Source: Pomphorhynchus laevis (lineage: Eukaryota; Acanthocephala; Palaeacanthocephala; Echinorhynchida; Pomphorhynchidae). Taken from it: 64,000 bases of DNA. Of this stretch, positions 1 through 11,087 are shown in pieces. The notes under the pieces are model-generated. The model saw only the letters and a program-made list of their open reading frames with translations. It was not told the origin of the DNA and made no database searches. Where the stretch lies: positions 248,001 through 312,000 of the forward strand of contig WNNJ02003526.1 of the NCBI GenBank assembly GCA_012934845.2. The letters run 5' to 3'. Each line of letters opens with the position of its first letter. Position 1 is the stretch's first letter. Position numbers and translations under genes: made by a program.

Positions 1-1500
1 TTTTACTGTAATTCGTTGGTTGTTTTCAACTCATTTCGAACTGAAATTCTAAAAGGTCGTATCCATGACTTCTCAAGCTTTAAAACTTGACTCCTCCTTA
101 TCTTGCGACGGAACTTATTGTTTCTTTTTACTTTATGTTATCGCCAACAGTGAGTAATGGGATGATATATTGACTCTGAACCATGACTAGATAAACACTT
201 ATTTGTGGCGATACATAAGGAGAGTATAGTTTGGTTCATCTCCAAAGTGCTCATTGACGATTGTAGCAATCTTGTTTAGAATTACTCAGTTTTCAATTAT
301 GTTATGCCAGTGGTTGAAACCTCCACAACATTTACTCTTCGTTTATATAACGTCTCTATATAAATCAAAATAGCTTCACTACACCTCGAATTCTACAACA
401 CTCTGACCTTTACCTAATCTAATTGGAAAAATCCATTGTCTTTAAATCATTCAATTTTTATTTTGTCAATACACAGTTATCTTTATGAATTCTTTGGAAT
501 TTTACATGATTAGTTTGCATGCACATTCTTGCACACACACGTCATTAAAAGTTTGACTTGTAAATGTTATGATAATTTCATCATTAAGTTGTAGACACTT
601 ATCGCATAGCTCTGTTCATTTCACTACAAAATTAGAAATTAAAGTTAGGTCATAAATTTATAACGCAATCTAAATATAAAGGTTATGATATAAAACTTAT
701 AAATTGTATATATTTTTTATATTATAAAATATTATATATTCAATGAAGGTAGCTACCAATTTAAAAAAGATCAAGAAATATTCTTTGAAAAGATAAAAGA
801 ATGTACGATATATAAAGATTTATAAGGAATTCACAAAATGAGATAATTTGAGCATAGATCCATGCTTTCATAGTCAATTGATTAAATAAATATGATTATT
901 GTCCAAAATTACGACGATAATGGAAGTAAGGCCAAGTTTATTCCGCATTTTCTAGTATTAAAAAGAATCATCTGCTTGGTCATATATAATATTTATAAAT
1001 TTTTTATTCTATTTCAAATTGTATGTTATTAAGCTTAAACGAGTGATCTATAAGTTCTTTGTCAACACAGTGGTATTGCCACATGTCGTTAAATCCACAT
1101 GTAGATCACGAAATTGTTTCGAAAATATAAGATTACTAATTTTCTAAAGTTTTTTATTGCGTAAAGCTTATTTTATCACGAAAAATCATAAATACTTTGG
1201 ATTAATTCGACCAACTACACGCATTTGGTCGAATACGTGCTAATGCATTTGATATGTACAATACTTTTATGCAATACATTTATTGGTGTATGCTAGAGGG
1301 TGCTGATCCCCCAGTCCGTTTTTGTTGATGTATTCTGGATAGTGCTAATCCTTCCAGTCCGTTTAATGGAAACTATGCTCGATTTCGGTTATTGATTGTG
1401 CCAAACTTTTACTGCATTTTCATCTTGTATTTATTTGGTGCATGTTTGTTTTGTAGTAATAGAATATCTTCTTCAATACATTTATGTATTGTATGTATCG
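1..1500. other. AT-rich non-coding stretch
   Basis: No open frame with protein-like composition and no recognisable RNA gene is visible on either strand. The sequence is A/T rich with short homopolymers. The segment around 1,230-1,380 contains two similar phrases ending in 'ccagtccgttt', a small local duplication of unknown origin. Confidence 0.5.
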
Positions 1501-1540
1501 TGCAAATACATCGTATTTGGCCAAATACACACCAGGGCGA

Positions 1541-1650
1541 CCAATATGTATTTGGCACTGCTGCTATGTTGTATCAAGGAATTGGGGTCGAAACCTGATA
1601 ACATGATAGTTCCTCTTGATGACTTTCAATTTTTATTCTAATGCATTATA
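1541..1650 (+). repeat. Copy of the dispersed Penelope-like 3' tail hairpin repeat
   Basis: This copy carries the phrases 'ctgctatgtt', 'ggggtcgaaacctgataaca' and 'gttcctcttgatgac' that recur about ten times in the window, several times directly behind Penelope-like RT sequence. The block is therefore probably a terminal part of that element family. The phrases 'gctgctatgt' and 'acatagcag' are complementary and could pair into a hairpin about 30 bases apart. Confidence 0.6.
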
Positions 1651-1854
1651 TATTATTTATAAATCATTTCATACCACAATTATCTTTAAGCCACATGTGT
1701 ACTAATTTTGGTACACATGTAAGGTGTACGATCTATAATCACATTGCAAGTGATTATAGATCATTGCAATTGATTACTTTCTCTTTCAAAATTTCTAAAG
1801 TTTTGTGCTAAATAGTGTTATGTCCAATAAATAAATTAACCTCTAAAATTTTTC

Positions 1855-2697
1855 AACGTTGCTTCACTTAGTTAGCGTTGCTTACTTGTTCATCACTACT
1901 TACTTGTTAGTTATTAATAAAACCCTTACTTACATACTTACTTGTCCAGCGTCGCTTCACTTAGTCAGCGCAGCTTACTTTGTTTATCGCTTCTTACTTG
2001 TTCAGCGTTGCTTACATGTTCACCGCTGTTTCACTTGATCAACACTGCCTCACTTGTCCAGCGTCGCTTCACTTAGTCAGCGCTGCTTACTTTGTTCTTC
2101 GCTTCTTACTTGTTCAGCGTTGCTTACATGTTCACTGCTGCTCTATCTGATCAGCCCTGCTTCACATGCTCAGCGCTTCACTTGGTCAGCGCTGCATCAC
2201 TTGGTCAGCCCTGCTTCACCTGCTCAGCGCTCCACTTGGTCAGCGCTGCATCACTTGATCAACACTGCTTCACTTGGTCTGCCCTGCTTCACTTAGTTAG
2301 CCCTGCTTCATCTGATCAGCCCTGCTTCACCTGCTCAGCGCTTCACTTGGTCAGCGCTGCATCACTTGGTCAGCGCTGCATCACTTGGTCAGCGCTTCAC
2401 TACGTCAGCGCTACTTCACTAGGTCAGCTCTGTTTCACTTGGTCAGCGCTGCTTCACTTGGTCGACACTACTTCACTTAGTCAGCCCTGCTTCATCTGAT
2501 CAGCCCTGCGTCACCTGCTTAGCGCTCCACTTGGTCAGCGCTGCATCACTTGGTCAGCCCTGCTTCATCTGATCAGCCCTGCTTCATCTGATTAACCCTG
2601 CTTCACCTGCTCAGCGCTTCACTTAGTCAGCGCTGCACCACTTGGTCAGCGCTGCACCACTTGGTCAGCGCTGCTTAACTTGGTCAGCGCTGTTTTA
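1855..2697 (+). repeat. 19-bp minisatellite, array 1
   Basis: This is a degenerate head-to-tail array whose best unit is 'ggtcagcgctgcatcactt' (19 bp), with variants such as cttcacttggtcagccctg. The 5' part is more diverged and the 3' part more regular. Because 19 is not a multiple of three and the unit lacks stop codons, long open frames appear in several frames with a 57-bp (19-residue) peptide period. I regard these as by-products, not genes. A second array of the same unit lies at 3,731-4,328. Confidence 0.9.
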
Positions 2698-3095
2698 TTC
2701 AATTTTATTTTTAGGCACATCATATTTGGTGCATGCTGCTGTTCTGTAGTAAAAGAGACTTTATATTTTTAGGTACATTTTTAAACAATGGGAAGTTTAA
2801 GTGAAAATAATCGTGAAATCAGGATTAATTTAAAAATTAATCTGCTTAAAGTTAACTACGTTGATTATGAAGGATATCTAAGGAGTATCTTTTAAAATTA
2901 ATAGAAGAATTCGGTCATTACATTTAAAATTTATCTAAATGTATACGAATTTTAATTTAGAAATATACACATAACGAATAATATTGAATAACAATTTCTA
3001 ATTAATTGTACTTTAGTCTGATTTAATTAATTTCGCATTGTTATTTAATTTGTTTTAATTCCATATTCTAGTTGAACTACAAGACAAATCATTTC

Positions 3096-3133
3096 GATAT
3101 TTCGCTAGTAACTACTAGCATCTTCAGACAATT
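3096..3133 (-). ncRNA. Hammerhead-like ribozyme motif, minus strand
   Basis: On the minus strand the order is box I CTGAAGA (3,127-3,121), stem II GCTAGTA/TACTAGC (7 bp with a two-base loop), box II GAAA, then TATC ending at 3,096. All conserved core bases are present. Stem I next to the core is weak (one wobble pair, then a mismatch), so activity is uncertain. Confidence 0.5.
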
Positions 3134-3173
3134 TTCTGAAGATGCTAGTAGTTACTATTGAAATATCAAAATT
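3130..3173 (+). ncRNA. Hammerhead-like ribozyme motif, plus strand, stem II damaged
   Basis: Stem I is AATTTT (3,130-3,135) paired with AAAATT (3,168-3,173). Box I is CTGAAGA (3,136-3,142) and fits CUGANGA. Box II GAAA is at 3,160-3,163, followed by TATC, so cleavage would fall after C3167. The stem II arms (GCTAGTA and TACTATT) no longer pair fully. The very short palindromic stem III (AUAU) resembles minimal type I hammerheads of Penelope-like elements, which are known to act as dimers. Confidence 0.5.
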
Positions 3174-3585
3174 ATTTTAATTGACGTTCAACTATAGCTG
3201 ATAGTTCCTGGATATTTAAAAGCATTATTTATAATTTAAAAATAGTAAAAAATACGTAGACTCCGTTATTTACTAATAAATCTGTTATTAGAAATATTGA
3301 TAAAATAAATTGTAACACGTAATAAATTTTATCGTTATTTAATAATTTATTATTTATCAATATTTTTAATTTATAAATAGTAAAGGCGCATGCTTTTGTT
3401 CTGTAGTAAAAGAATTTCTATCTATTTTTAGGTACATTTTTAAACAATAGAAAGTTAAGGTTTATTTATCGTTATATAAATATAAATTGTATAAAATCTT
3501 ATCTAATTATTTATAATTATTTATCTTCATTTTTAATTTATAGAGCATAATATACGGAGAGTCTGTTTCACACTGTTATTTAATT

Positions 3586-3726
3586 TGTTTTAATTCCATA
3601 TTCTATTCAACATTTTTGATATTATATTTATGATATGATTCTAAATGGCTTGCTGCTATGTTTGGGTCGAGAAATATCGTTATATAAATATAAATTGTAT
3701 AAAATCATATCTAATTATTCATTATT
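3586..3726 (+). repeat. Direct repeat flanking minisatellite array 2 (left copy)
   Basis: This block, including 'gatatgattctaaatggctt' and 'gtttgggtcgagaaatatcg', recurs almost unchanged at 4,329-4,462. The two copies bracket minisatellite array 2 exactly, as expected if array and flank were duplicated or mobilised together. The phrase 'ggcttgctgctatgtttggg' resembles the Penelope-like tail repeat. Confidence 0.8.
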
Positions 3727-3730
3727 TATT

Positions 3731-4328
3731 TAGCGTTGCTTACATGTTCACCGCTGCTTCATATGATCAGCCCTGCTTACCCTGCTCAGCGCTGCATCAC
3801 TTGGTCAACGCTGCATCACTTGGTCAGCGCTGCATCACTTGGTCAGCGCTGCATCACTTGGTCAGCGCTGCATCACTTGGTCAGCGCTGCATCACTTGGT
3901 CAGCGCTGCATCACTTGGTCAGCCCTGCTTCACTTGGTCAGCCCTGCTTCACTTGGTCAGACCTGCTTCACTTGGTCAGCCCTGCTTCACTTAGTTAGTC
4001 CCGCTTCATCTGATCAGCCCTGCTTCACCTGCTCAGCGCTTCACTTGGTCAGCACTGCTTCACCTACCAGCGCTTCACTAGGTCAGCGCTACTTCACTAG
4101 GTCAGCTCTGCTTCACTTGGTTAGCGCTGCTTCACTTGGTCAACACTACCTCACTTAGTCAGCCCTGCTTCATCTGATCAGCCCTGCGTCACCTGCTCAG
4201 CGCTCCACTTGGTCAGTGCTGCGTCACTTGGTCAGCCCTGCTTCATCTGATCAGCCCTGCTTCATCTGATCAGCCCTGCTTCACTTGGTCAGCCCTGCTT
4301 CATCTGATTAGCCCTGCTTTACCTGCTC
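3731..4328 (+). repeat. 19-bp minisatellite, array 2
   Basis: This is the same 19-bp unit as at 1,855-2,697. The central part (about 3,790-3,910) has at least six nearly perfect tandem copies of 'ggtcagcgctgcatcactt', so recent expansion or homogenisation is likely. Open frames across it are rejected as coding. Confidence 0.9.
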
Positions 4329-4462
4329 ACCTTCCATATTATATTCAACATTTTTGAATTTATATTTATGATATGATTCTAAATGGCTTGCTGCTATGTT
4401 TGGGTCGAGAAATATCGTTATATAAATATAAATTGTATAAAATCATATCTAATTATTTATAA
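4329..4462 (+). repeat. Direct repeat flanking minisatellite array 2 (right copy)
   Basis: This is the right-hand copy of the block at 3,586-3,726, with only scattered differences near its start. Confidence 0.8.
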
Positions 4463-4640
4463 TTTCTAATTATTTATCTTCATTTTTAATTTAGAGTATA
4501 TAATATTCTAAAGTTAGCTGATTTGGTTTGTTCAAATTGTTTCTTTTCTTTATCGTTATTTAATGTCATGTTTCATAGTTTCTTATAGTTTTTTTCGTAG
4601 TTTTTTAATTTCATAGATGATCAGATTTTATCAGAGAAAA

Positions 4641-4735
4641 TACGCCATTAGCATGTATTTGGTCCCACTGCTATGTTGGGTTGAGGAATAGATGTTGAAA
4701 CCTGATAACATCGCAGTTTCTCCTGATACATCGTA
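4641..4735 (+). repeat. Copy of the Penelope-like 3' tail hairpin repeat
   Basis: The copy contains 'cattagcatgtatttggtcc', 'gctatgttgggttgaggaat' and 'cctgataacatcgcagtttc' in the family order. It is separated from any recognisable reverse transcriptase, so it is probably a solo terminal copy. Confidence 0.6.
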
Positions 4736-4739
4736 TATA

Positions 4740-5580
4740 ATTTATTAGTAAATTCATAAAAATTGACTTTAATTATTTATTTATGTTCTTTTCGCTATTT
4801 AATTTCATGTTTAAATAATGGCAAATTTAATTAAATTATAAATTAAATTAAATCTTATAACAACTATTTTTATTTATTAATTATTTAATTACTAAATTTT
4901 GATTACTTTTTATAATTATATCAAATACGTATACTCAGCTAGCTGATATGATTTATGCTTTCAATTGAATTATATTGCTTTAAAATATTAATCGATATTT
5001 TGTATATTAAACTTTTTAGCTAAAAATAATATTTTTTATTTATTTAAAAACAATAAAACTTTTTACTCTTTAAAGTTATTTTGTATTATATTTTTTAGCA
5101 AACAGTTACAGCTGTTTTTACGCATGTTGGAAGATCAGAACTTTTATTTGAATAAAAATTCAAAGTTACAAAGTAAATTAAATTAATTACATTAAATTAT
5201 TATATTCATTCTTACGTGCATCTTTGTATGATCCTTATGATTTTTTCAACAATTCTATATGTAATTCTGAGAAACAAATCCTTGTCAAAGTTTTTGTTTG
5301 TACTCTAATTATAAGGCTATTTAATAATATGATATTCAACTCAAATGACATTATAAAATTTGCTGCTCATACATAAGAGAGCTTATCTTTAAGCTCTCGT
5401 TCATAGCCCGCCGAACGAAATCTCCCTTCCAATAACATAAAATTTTGTTTAGAATTAACTATCTGAAATTTTGAATGTATATTTCTTGAATATCCGATTT
5501 CTTATTCATTTATAAGAGAGAAATAGAAAACAAATTTTTAATTAAAAAATAACCGATGTTGATCCATCTTAGGGTCAATC
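4740..5580. other. AT-rich non-coding stretch
   Basis: I see no coding exon, RNA gene or clear repeat here apart from poly-A/T-rich runs. Confidence 0.4.
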
Positions 5581-5595
5581 AACATTAATTTATTT

Positions 5596-5634
5596 GTATA
5601 TTTCGATAGCCGCTGTTAGCATCATCAGAAACAA
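5596..5634 (-). ncRNA. Degenerate hammerhead-like motif
   Basis: On the minus strand CTGATGA (5,628-5,622) and GAAA (5,604-5,601) are both present at the family spacing and are followed by TATA. The stem II arms pair only in part. This looks like an old, single-sided relative of the foldback family seen at 3,068-3,200. Confidence 0.35.
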
Positions 5635-5985
5635 AACCCTTTTGTTTCTAATGAATGTGATTATTCAGTGCAGCGCAGCGTGAGGAAGGTGTTCTTGTGA
5701 ACAGATATAATCGGCCTAATTGTACGTTCTCTCTATATCTTTGTTTTTTATAGCATCGAACCTCCTCCAACACATCGTTCCTCCAATCCGAAGAAGACTT
5801 TTACTGCCCGTCTTCTAACGGAGACAATTCTTATTATCTTCTAACCTATTGCTCCTTTGATTCTATGAGATTTGGTGTAGTTTCGTGTGTAAACTTTTGG
5901 AAAATAAGTTATTTCCTTCAAGGAAGAACCATACTGTAGATGATAATATGCAATAAAGTAATGTATATATCTACATTATTTAATC

Positions 5986-6385
5986 AAAACATGATAATAT
6001 CACAATATACATGATCATCTATATCTGGGTCTCCTACAATATCTACGTATTTTCCAACGTCTCCTTGTGTTCCATCGTATTTGACTTCTACATTGTCTAC
6101 GACATTTTCATCATCTTCACCCTTATCGTGGTTATCAATCTTTACACGGTCTTCAACCAGTTTATCAACTTCGTTAAGTACACTCTCAATAATAGTAATG
6201 GGCTAAGTGATGGGTTTCAGATCAATCAGGGGACGGATCACATTTACCTTCAAAAGACCGAAATATTCAAGGCAATTTACTAACTCTGCTTTTATTACTT
6301 TAAATTTTTTATCAAATATGAATCCAACCAACCACAAACACAACTCTTTTGAATATGTACATAACAAGCAATCCAATATCCACAA
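5986..6385 (-). pseudogene. Unidentified acidic coding-like frame with one stop
   Basis: The minus strand stays in one frame from 6,385 to a TGA near 5,986 except for a single TAG at 6,203-6,205. After that stop the peptide is strongly acidic, with segments such as VDKLVEDRVKIDNHDKGEDD and GDVGKYVDIVGDPDIDDH. Real acidic coding sequence gives hydrophobic antisense frames, which explains the Ile/Phe-rich open frame on the plus strand. I do not recognise the family. It could be a broken gene, a retrocopy, or two exons of a gene separated by an intron I cannot place. Confidence 0.35.
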
Positions 6386-6741
6386 ATTTGCTAAAATTCA
6401 AGTTATAAAGCAATACACAAAAGCAAAATACTCCAAATGTGTTTTTGTTTAATAAATACTTGCAACGTAATCCAGTAACTCAAAACTTTTTCGACCGTAG
6501 CACAGCAGCATGACTTGAACGGCAATTTTGTTTCCATGGTTTCTAATTATGCAAAACGCTTAGTTTCTGATGATACTAGCTGTAGCTAATAAAATAAAAA
6601 ATAGTGTTTTACTGATCCTGCTCTAACATTCCACTTATATTTGCATAACTAGAAAATAAATTTTAGCGAAATGAAAATACATTTTGAAGGAACTTACTAA
6701 TTTTTTTAAATGATATTATATTTATTTCAAGTTTTGTACAG

Positions 6742-6966
6742 GAAAAACGGTTCCCGCAAATGGGCCATTTAAAAAATTTGGTTTCTTCTGAATCCACAAA
6801 TTCAGAAGACAAAACCTACGCCGAATGCATTTGTCGCTTGAAACGAGTAATCGGGTTTGCCCTTTGTCGAGCTGCATCAATGTTCATTAGGGGTCATTGT
6901 TCGACCCGGGATTGCCCAAACAGGAGTAGCGCGTTTGCCAGGGCATTTCACCCTATGTCAAAATGA
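6742..6966 (+). CDS. Unassigned exon-like open frame
   Basis: A possible splice acceptor (tttgtacag) at 6,733-6,741 is followed by a frame open to a TGA at 6,964-6,966. The peptide starts EKRFPQMGHLKNLVSSES, and a later part is rich in Cys and Arg (GHCSTRDCPNRSSAF). Base composition is much less AT-rich than the surroundings. It lies 190 bp upstream of a GOLGA7 exon on the same strand, but I cannot match it to the N-terminal half of that family, so I leave it unassigned. It may instead be a mobile-element remnant. Confidence 0.25.
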   Translation, partial: EKRFPQMGHLKNLVSSESTNSEDKTYAECICRLKRVIGFALCRAASMFIRGHCSTRDCPNRSSAFARAFHPMSK

Positions 6967-7155
6967 CCCGCTGAGCATGGTTAAAGATTGCAGTACTATT
7001 TTATTGAATTATAACAGATTCTCAACGTATTTGTGATAAAAATTGGTAATACCTGATGAATCAAATGTAATCAATGTTTTTGCTCATCAAATAATCTCAT
7101 CACTAAATTTTGTGATATTCAATCAAAAATTGTAAAAATATTAAATCTTATTTAG

Positions 7156-10113
7156 ATTGACAAACAGCAATATACAGCTATAATTCGACAAATAAATGAA
7201 TACTATGCCTTAGCAGAACGGATTTCTTTTCATAGCGTATTAGAAAATTGCCTAGGATGTCTTACTGCATATTTGACCATGCTTTGTATACCTACACAAT
7301 ACGAAAAGGTTTATGATCAAATTTGTTCTTAATTTCAAATTATTTGTTAATAATGGTTTGCTAAGCATGCATAATCGTTATTCAAACTTAGAAGTACCAT
7401 ACATTAAAATAGTAATTTGATATTAGTAAATATCAATAATATTCGTTGATATTTATAAAACAAATACTTGCTTATCATATAAATATTAATATTTGATAAA
7501 TATCAATATTTTTCAAATTGATAAATATTAATTTGATATTACTTCATAAATATTATTTTAATTGTTAGTCATGTGTAATTGATAAATTATTATTTATGCA
7601 TGTAAATTTTTATATCGCAATAATTATATTAATTTGTTTAATTATATAAATTATAAAGCTACGAAATTATAACAGGAAATTATGTGTGATAAAATGTATA
7701 GAGGAAATATAACAGGAAATATAACAGGAAATTTAAAGAAAATCAAGATAAAAATTCGTTGAAATTTTTTAAAGAAAAGCAAGATCCAAATAAAAATCGA
7801 AATGCACAATTTTTGCTGTCATTTAGATTTGCATAAATTGAGCATTTCTAGATGATAGCTCAAATTTGGTATTTCGATTTTGAACTTTTATCTTTCTAAA
7901 TCTAAAATTAAAATGTAGAGAGAGCTACTGCAATATGAAAATTATGCAGATCACCCTTAAATGGATTACATTGTTTGATACATGTCTACGCACTCTTGAA
8001 TACTCTTTATGTCATGCGTCCCCGAATTAGGGCACTGATCGTTTTGACAATTCAGAAAATTATAATTGACTTTTTTAAAGGATCGGTAAAACTATTGTAA
8101 TCACATGTATGCTGTGATTCATTTATTTTTAATTTAGCAAATAGCCTAAACGTTGTCTTTCTTGATTTTTCAACTTTGCAGTTCTTGCATGACGCCTTTA
8201 CTCTATCTATTGAACAACACCACTGTTACTACGTAGCTAGTAACTTGATAGTTTTCAATCAGCTGTGGTTTTTATAATTTCGTTGATTTTTAGTTGAAAT
8301 TGTTAGTGATCTCTAATTATCAGTTGTAATTGCTAAAATATTTTATAATCATAATTTGTTTTTCAATTGTTGTCGTCAGTTAAAAAATCACCAGCCTGAT
8401 GTTGCAACATTACATTTTATAATAACTGCTCATCAAATAGTTATAAATACATTTTAATCATAATTTTATTTATGGAGATAAATAAATTTATTAAATTTCT
8501 TTATCTGCATATACATGAATATTATTTATTTTTTATAAAATTTTTAAAATTTTTAAAACAGCTCCATATAAAATGTTTGTTTTTAATATAATTTTTAATT
8601 TAATAAGAATATTATACTTAAAAATTCTTACACCCAAATTTTTCTCTGTTTGAAACTTTTATAGTAATCGCCTTGATAAAAATAAATTTTAATCTACATA
8701 ATTGGGCTACTGGCATACAAGTGGATATTAACATGTCTGTTTTATTTTGCTAATTTGTAGGTAATTTAAAAACACCTTATTACGAATACATCAGCTGTTA
8801 TCTTCGTAAATTCAAAAAACGTTGGATAATCAAATTTAAAATAAAGCCAAGTAAACGCTAGAGCAAGACTAAAGCGTATGTTTAAAGAACGATTTTTTAC
8901 TTTTAAAAATAACCATCTTTGTATAGTACACAACTCTAACCTAGAAAGTATTTCGCTTTCACCAAATATTTAAATTATCTTAAAAATTTAAATTATACCT
9001 GGCATTGTGTGACGAATACATCCCGCCTTTACGAACACGCTGAATGTTTCGATGCGAATCGAGTAGGATGTATTTGCTAAACAATCATGTCAGCAAACTC
9101 TACATTTAGTCACCATTAAGTGAAAGCAGCGGGTTGTTTTGGTACTGCACCTGTGAGTTCGGTTTATACCTGTGCATGCTGGATACTTTGGCTAATTATA
9201 TGTGCACTTTATTTTGAATCGATTTCTTAACAAATTCAGTTATTCTATCGAGTCAAATATTCTTTACTTAATGAAATTACATTTGAATTTGATTTTTTGT
9301 TGTTGAATCATTCTTAACATTAAGGGCGTTTCCATCTTACACATAAAGTCACTATATATGTGCATATGGATATCCGTAGGTATCATCTAATACGCTTATT
9401 AGTATACGAAACAAACAAAATCTATTCACCCTATATTTCAACGTCTTCCACTATATATTATATATTTTTAGAAAATTCTTTTGTTTAAAGCTTTAGATCT
9501 TGCCAAAAAATCAATTTTATCTCTACATTATTTTGTCTACTTTAGATTTGCCAAATATGATAGCGTTTAATACAAATTTTAACTATCGCATTTTATTTGT
9601 TTCTTATTTATTCTTAATTATTCATTTTATAAAGAAAATTATTTGTTATTTATAATTATTTAATTTACATTTATCTATATTTTTAATTTATAAATAATAT
9701 AAAATAATAATCAATAATTATAAAATGATAATTATAATTATATAATAATTATAACATTATAATAATTAATATTAATATTAATATAAATCAATATTTATAA
9801 TTATTCATCTTTACTTTTAATTTATAAATAATTTAAAATACGTATCTCAGTCATTTGATATGATTAAATGATTCGGTCAGTATAAAATGCATTTGGAGGC
9901 TCATTTCGAATGTCTATTATTTGAATTTTTGTTTTACAGTATGCACGACAAGCCTCTGAATTCGTTGAAGAATCCAACGTACATATTTTAAATCCTAGGG
10001 GTATTAATCTCGGTGATCCGATGGACAAAGGTCTCCGTTGTGTGAGTGTTAATAGCAGTTATGTTTTTGGAATGCATGATTCCAATTTAGATAGAAATTA
10101 CAATTTTGGATAA
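7156..10113 (+). CDS. GOLGA7: GOLGA7/Erf4-family protein, last two coding exons
   Basis: Two exons are visible. Exon A (7,156-7,308) follows the acceptor 'cttatttag' and encodes IDKQQYTAIIRQINEYYALA through a Cys-rich stretch (NCLGCLTAYLTMLC) to PTQYEK. Exon B (9,940-10,113) follows 'gttttacag' and encodes YARQASEFVEESNVHILNPR, GINLGDPMDKGLR and a short tail before TAA. This matches the order and spacing of the Erf4 domain in GOLGA7 (CLACLTAY, YEK, then LLLTDPIERGLRVIE). GOLGA7 is the accessory subunit of a Golgi DHHC palmitoyltransferase that modifies Ras. The CxxC pair corresponding to the cysteines reported as palmitoylated in GOLGA7 is kept. The donor (gtttat) is weak. The 5' exon was not found. 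The intervening intron (7,309-9,939) is AT-rich and I see nothing in it. Confidence 0.82.
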
Positions 10114-10225
10114 TCATGTCGGCAGCGGAAGTCAAGCAAATCAGCAGCGACAAAATCGGAAATAAAAAATTTGACTGTCTATTAGTGCTTATTGTTATAT
10201 TATATTTTAATGTACAATTTTCCAT

Positions 10226-10231
10226 AATAAA
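10226..10231 (+). promoter_or_regulatory. Putative polyadenylation signal of the GOLGA7 gene
   Basis: A canonical AATAAA lies 113 bp after the GOLGA7 stop codon and about 85 bp before the next start codon. Downstream, 'gtattcttattag' ending at 10,296 resembles a 3' splice site just ahead of the RGS12-like ATG at 10,317. That is the arrangement expected between genes of a trans-spliced operon, although no spliced leader can be shown from this window. Confidence 0.45.
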
Positions 10232-10316
10232 TTCGCTCTAGTTCAAAGTTTTAATTTCAAACGTGTTTGTCTTTAAATTTGACGTATTCTTATTAGAGAG
10301 AGAATGTTATAGCAAA

Positions 10317-11087
10317 ATGATAAAAACGATTGAATTCGCCGTTGCGCCTGGTCAACAAATTGGAATCACGCTGAAAGGAGAATATCCATGTCAAATAGAG
10401 TGTGTTAGCGGCTCTGCATCGACCGCGGGTCTACAGAATGGAGATTTACTAATGGCCATCGCTAACGAGAATGTACAGAATTGGCAGCACGATCGTGTAG
10501 CCGCCTTGTTGTTTTCTCAAAATGATCAACTCGTAAAACTCACTGTTCGAAAATCTAATATCACAAATAAACAGCTTCAGTTAGACGACGATGCTGAAAA
10601 TCTTTCTCCGCTGGCTACTCTTTCGGATTATTTGCAGATCAGCGCAAAGACTCAGCTACCCGTAGATCAAAATATTCGATTTATACGCTCATTCGACGTT
10701 CCTATTAGTGTTGTCACTTGTGAGAACGCCTTATTATCATTAAGGCAGAAACTTGTCTGTTGGGCGCGACGTCCTCTACGTAGGCGTCCGTCCTCGTCAT
10801 CAGCATCGGTTGATCACTACATTCGCATTTCTTGCGATACTAGATATATGGAAATTATGCCTGCTAATATCGACAGCACTGCCAATCCAGTGGCGTCGGT
10901 CCTATTGAAAGATATCATTTTGTTTGGAACTCTACAATCAGTTCAAAATGTTTGGGCACTTTTGACCCGTGGTACCCGACGAAGACTCGGTATAAATCTG
11001 TTCTACCTGTTGCCACAGACACCTTCTACTTCATCATCACCGCAGTTAAAACAACATCAACAATTCACAACAGAACCGAGAGAACAG
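10317..11087 (+). CDS. RGS12: RGS12-like exon 1: PDZ and PTB domains
   Basis: The frame opens further upstream, but ATG 10,317 sits just before the PDZ domain and after a possible acceptor at 10,296, so I chose it. Residues 3 to about 82 form a PDZ domain (KTIEFAVAPGQQIGITLKGE, then PCQIECVSGSAS and NGDLLMAIANENV). The 'APC.LSCV' style sequence and NV/H spacing are particular to RGS12 PDZ domains. Residues about 115-245 resemble a PTB domain (FIRSFDVP, ENALLSLRQKL, VDHYIRISCDTRYMEIMP, LLKDIILFGT). A basic/serine linker (RRPLRRRPSSSSASV) interrupts it. The exon ends at a good donor, CAG|gtaaga, in phase 0. Confidence 0.85.

Larger units (their letters stand above)
3068..3200. repeat. Foldback element with inverted hammerhead motifs
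   Basis: This is a palindromic repeat with outer arms 'tagttgaac' and 'gttcaacta' and an inner inverted pair reading 'gatatttcgctagtaac' against 'gttactattgaaatatc'. The inner arms end in 'tcttcag' and 'ctgaaga', the box I sequence of a hammerhead ribozyme on each strand. Relatives lie at 5,596-5,634, 24,434-24,830, 25,900-26,060 and 28,432-28,460. Confidence 0.75.

Noticed and set aside
2054-2499. Open frames of 80-135 codons in the first minisatellite
   Set aside because: They are produced by a stop-free 19-bp unit read in three frames, have only repeat-derived residues and no flanking gene signals.
3645-4158. Open frames of 117-140 codons in the second minisatellite
   Set aside because: Same cause as in array 1. 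The peptide period of 19 residues is the signature of the DNA repeat.
6011-6283. Plus-strand hydrophobic open frame suggesting a membrane protein
   Set aside because: The Ile/Phe-rich peptide is the antisense of an acidic minus-strand frame, and it has no other gene support.
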